Shown here in pieces: positions 61,387 through 64,000 of a stretch of DNA of 64,000 nucleotides. The notes under the pieces are model-generated. The model was not told the DNA's origin, made no database searches, and was given only the letters and a program-made list of their open reading frames with translations. The stretch covers positions 62,001-126,000 of the forward strand of contig NZ_MWQK01000002.1 of NCBI RefSeq assembly GCF_002210425.1. The letters are read 5' to 3'. Made by a program: the position numbers and the translations under genes. The stretch comes from Fibrobacter sp. UWB2. GTDB taxonomy: Bacteria > Fibrobacterota > Fibrobacteria > Fibrobacterales > Fibrobacteraceae. How positions within the stretch are numbered: the first letter of the stretch is position 1; every line of letters begins with the position of its first letter.

Positions 61387-61416
61387 CTCTCGTCTCTCGT
61401 CTTTCGTCTTTCGTCT
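61387..61416. repeat. Heptanucleotide tandem repeat CT(C/T)TCGT
   Basis: Just over four 7-bp units lie 20 bases before psd. Two loose inverted copies (GACGAGAGA, around 61300-61335) occur on the other side of the same gap. Confidence 0.7.
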
Positions 61417-61436
61417 AAAAATCTATTATTGCAATC

Positions 61437-62294
61437 ATGAACACTCCTTTCTACGTTTTTATGAAGCTTTTGCCGAAGAATGCCGCAAGTCGCATTTTCG
61501 GTGCCTTTACGCGTTTGCGCATCCCGTTCCTGAGCAAAATCGCTCGCAACGCCTTTGCTAGCTATTACAAGCTCGACATGTCTGAATCGGAATACCCGCT
61601 CAGCCATTACAAGAACATCGGTGAACTTTTTATCCGCAAGCTCAAGCCGGGTATGCGCCCTGTTGCCGACGGTGCCGAAATCGTAAGCCCGGTCGATGGC
61701 GTGCTTTCGCAGACGGGAACGTTCGATGGCGATGACCAGAATTTGATCCAGGCGAAGGGCAAGACTTACACGCTCCAGAGCCTTTTGCGTAGCGAAGAAC
61801 TTGCAGAACGTTTCAAGGGCGGCGCCTTTGCTACGATTTACTTGGCTCCGTTCAACTACCACCGCATCCATAGCCCCGTCAAGGGCGACCTCGTGCTTTC
61901 GAGCTATTGCCCGGGTACGCTTTGGCCGGTCAACGCAGGCAGTGTCGAACGTGTTGAAGGTCTTTTCAGCATCAATGAACGCTTGACGAGTGAACTCCGC
62001 TTGGCGGACGGTTCCGAAGTGCTCGTGGTCAAGGTCGGTGCGACAAACGTTGGCCGCATTGGCGTCGTGTATAACGATTCCATCTTGACGAATGCCGGCA
62101 AGCTCCCGCGCGACAAAAAGCGCTTGGACTGGATTCCGAATCAGCAGTTCTCTTTTGACCGTGGCGATGAACTTGGCCGCTTTGAAATGGGCAGCACCGT
62201 GATTCTCGTGGTCGACAAGAAAATTCGCGAACGCCATCCGGACTTGTTCAAGTCCCGTCTTGGACAGGCGGTGAAGGTGGGCGAGGCTCTCTAG
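61437..62294 (+). CDS. psd: Phosphatidylserine decarboxylase
   Basis: It makes phosphatidylethanolamine at the inner membrane. The 285-residue proenzyme has SPVDGVLSQTG, the catalytic YLAPFNYHRIHSPV and VVKVGATNVGRI. The self-cleavage site reads MGST in FEMGSTVIL, where most relatives have LGST; the pyruvoyl-forming Ser is kept. A heptanucleotide repeat lies just upstream. The next gene begins at the base after its stop. Confidence 0.94.
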   Translation: MNTPFYVFMKLLPKNAASRIFGAFTRLRIPFLSKIARNAFASYYKLDMSESEYPLSHYKNIGELFIRKLKPGMRPVADGAEIVSPVDGVLSQTGTFDGDDQNLIQAKGKTYTLQSLLRSEELAERFKGGAFATIYLAPFNYHRIHSPVKGDLVLSSYCPGTLWPVNAGSVERVEGLFSINERLTSELRLADGSEVLVVKVGATNVGRIGVVYNDSILTNAGKLPRDKKRLDWIPNQQFSFDRGDELGRFEMGSTVILVVDKKIRERHPDLFKSRLGQAVKVGEAL

Positions 62295-63125
62295 TTGGTC
62301 TCGGTAAAGCGTTTCATTCACGACGAACCGGCGCTATTCAAGGCTTCGAAAGCCTTTGTAGCGCTTCTTTTCAAGTGCGCTGACCCCATAGTTTATGTTG
62401 CTCAAAAAATGCCCACGGCGAATGAACAAATTGCGTGGACATTGCTTGGGACGGTCTTGTTTCAGGATCGTTCTTACCCCGATATCTTGCGCCTCCTCGT
62501 GAAGTTGCACGAGCGTTTCCCGGGTGATAAGCTTTGGTCGCTCCCTGTGCCGAAAGGCGGTGAAATCGAAGAGGTCGTTGAGCAAACGTTTAATAGCCGC
62601 AACTGGACTGTTTTTGAACACGTCTCCGGGATTTTCTGGAGCGTGGGGCTATTTGTCCGCCGTCATCCGGACCTTGCATCTTGGGTGCAAGGCTCTACTC
62701 CCGAAGAGATGTGGCGCGACTTGGGCGAAATCTATTTCATGGGCCGTGCAAATCCGCGCCCTAAGGCTTGTGCCGCCATTTACCGATTGCTTGCTCCAAA
62801 GCCGCTAGGCCTTGGGCTTACCTGCCGAGACGGTTCCAAAATGCCGTCCTTGCCGCTGACGATGGGGGCTCGCCGTTTCCTTGCGATGCTCGGGCCTGCA
62901 AAGGAGTCTAGCTTTGCAGAACTGGAACCTGCCCAAAAGCAAAAACTTGCGAATGAGTATTTTATGGCGCTTGCCCCGGAGAACCCGTATTTTGCGGCGC
63001 ATTCGCTCCAGTTCTTTCTGGAGAATGGGTCCGAAGGCTTCATTTGCCGTGAACTCACGTCGCATTGTTCCAAGTGTCCACTTTATGAGTACTGTAATTA
63101 CGCCGAAGTCCGCAAAAAAGACTGA
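62295..63125 (+). CDS. Protein with EndoIII-type [4Fe-4S] loop (TIGR02757-like)
   Basis: The 276-residue protein starts at TTG directly after the psd stop, with GAGG about 8 bases upstream. It ends with a perfect C-x6-C-x2-C-x5-C motif (ICRELTSHCSKCPLYEYC), the iron-sulphur loop of endonuclease III and MutY. The all-helical body (ANEQIAWTLLGTVLFQDRSYPDILRLL) could be a remote HhH-GPD fold, but no catalytic Lys in a helix-hairpin-helix is evident. It may be a DNA-binding Fe-S protein of the TIGR02757 kind; the family call is weak, the cluster motif is firm. Confidence 0.6.
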   Translation: MVSVKRFIHDEPALFKASKAFVALLFKCADPIVYVAQKMPTANEQIAWTLLGTVLFQDRSYPDILRLLVKLHERFPGDKLWSLPVPKGGEIEEVVEQTFNSRNWTVFEHVSGIFWSVGLFVRRHPDLASWVQGSTPEEMWRDLGEIYFMGRANPRPKACAAIYRLLAPKPLGLGLTCRDGSKMPSLPLTMGARRFLAMLGPAKESSFAELEPAQKQKLANEYFMALAPENPYFAAHSLQFFLENGSEGFICRELTSHCSKCPLYEYCNYAEVRKKD

Positions 63126-63141
63126 TGTATGCTAAATTTTA

Positions 63142-64000
63142 TGAGTATGAATCGTTTCTTTTCGGTGTTGCCTAAGTTTGTTTGTGCTGGAGCCTGTCTC
63201 GTTGCACTCATGCTTTGCGCTTGCGAACAGAAGGTCGAAGAGATTGTCGATTACACGCTTGTATGCTACAATGATGTGTGGCCCATGGACGAAATTCGTA
63301 TCGACGAAAATCCGAACGACGATATCAAAGCTTTGGTAAAGCGAATCGATTTACGTTATCCGATAATGCTTGGCGATACGCTCGACGTGACGATTCTCGA
63401 ATTCAAGAGCGACGTCTATGCGCTTGACTATTACATGAACAGCGGAAAGTTCCAGGGAATCGTTCCGATTTTGCGAGGTGCGTTCCTAGAACAGAGCATC
63501 CGCTCGGCGGCTCGAATCTTCATCTTCAAGCACGATAGCTTCCGTCGCTATGAACGTAGCGACCTTGAAAATTACGTCCGCCAGTTCCCGAACGCAAGGC
63601 ACGGCGGGTTCCCGCAGGAATTCCTGAGCCTCCCGTTTGAACACCGCGAACCGGGGCGGACCTCAATCCAGACGAAGTATTTCATTGGCGTCAAGGCCTA
63701 TTTCCCGGTGTTAGCCCAGAGCTACAGGGACTCCGACTTGCAGTGGAACGTTGCCCGCAGTTGGGACCTTGTCGAAGAGAACGACTTTATCGCCTGGGGC
63801 CGCCAGCTGAACATTGTGCAACCCAAGGGCATTTACCGCGAAACCTCGACGCTTTACTTTAATGCGGGCGAGGGCGTGAACGGCATGGCAACGAGACTCC
63901 CGGGTGGGCGCGTCGTGGCCGTGTGGGGCTACCTCGACTGGTCGGATCTGGAACGCAAGTTCTTTACCGCCAGCGACCGCATCTACAGCGCTAGGTATTA
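63142..64000 (+). CDS. Hypothetical lipoprotein, C-terminus beyond the window
   Basis: The frame is open to the right edge (286 codons seen). From ATG 63142 (ATG 63130 and 63148 are in-frame alternatives; no good ribosome site distinguishes them) a hydrophobic signal ends at lipobox MLCAC. A mixed alpha/beta body follows without linker: IRIDENPNDDIKALVKRIDLRYPIM, then an Arg- and aromatic-rich region. There are few Cys after the lipobox. No family is recognised. It follows the Fe-S gene by 16 bases. Confidence 0.65.

Noticed and set aside
61387-61416. CRISPR-like array
   Set aside because: Units are only 7 bp with no spacers; no cas genes in the window.

Overview
The window looks like chromosome of a Fibrobacter-type bacterium (phylum Fibrobacterota). 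This is inferred from gene content, not from a database match. The supporting features are two TIGR02147-type HTH proteins (a family named for its expansion in Fibrobacter succinogenes), many lipoproteins with serine-rich linkers directly after the lipobox, several families of signal-peptide-bearing outer-membrane barrels, and a double-length UvrA. Base composition is moderate and codon use is fairly even. The exception is an AT-rich inserted block at about 32.6-35.8 kb.

Layout. 1-7.8 kb: the end of a DUF3078-like barrel, hisH, then a TIGR02147 regulator coupled to a lipoprotein and two more paralogous lipoproteins, together carrying seven copies of one module. 7.9-10.4 kb (minus): an NlpC/P60 lipoprotein, pheA and rph. 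10.5-14.1 kb: a structured leader with a 15-codon Cys-containing mini-ORF, then a short-chain dehydrogenase, a cysteine-synthase-like PLP enzyme and a LanC-like protein with a CCG zinc motif. 14.2-19 kb: bioB, a lipoprotein, argF, a tiny ribosomal protein and dusA. 19-22.3 kb (minus): a diguanylate cyclase below a membrane-anchored solute-binding protein. 22.4-28.6 kb: a degenerate Nudix protein, a DUF3332 lipoprotein, a TPR lipoprotein / Ser-Thr kinase / sigma-54 activator row, and envelope proteins. 28.7-31.3 kb: tRNA-Ala, a barrel, and a symporter with an extra N-terminal domain.

31.5-39.3 kb is a minus-strand row of small stress or modification genes (TetR, GNAT, CAT-like, flavodoxin-like, ACT, VOC, zinc ribbon). 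A 2.9-kb block flanked by two 159-bp direct repeats interrupts it between the ACT and VOC genes. Its outer flanks share one 8-bp sequence and its inner flanks share another. Joining the inner ends in silico restores a broken BcsA-like glycosyltransferase frame. This is the structure expected of a fossil cointegrate.

39.3-64 kb: two paralogous barrels, a SpoIIE phosphatase with an S-component-like membrane domain, tRNA-Asp, the doubled UvrA, an FGE-fold protein, ychF, a MATE transporter, a candidate 6S-like RNA, a second TIGR02147/lipoprotein pair, a membrane peptidase, an L-asparaginase carrying in-frame palindromic repeats, dtd, psd, an EndoIII-type Fe-S protein and a lipoprotein that runs off the end.

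Most metabolic genes are ordinary housekeeping. The items most worth following are the cointegrate-like block, the leader/SDR/CysK-like/LanC(CCG) operon, the repeats inside asparaginase, the recurring TIGR02147-lipoprotein coupling, and the 55.2-kb RNA.
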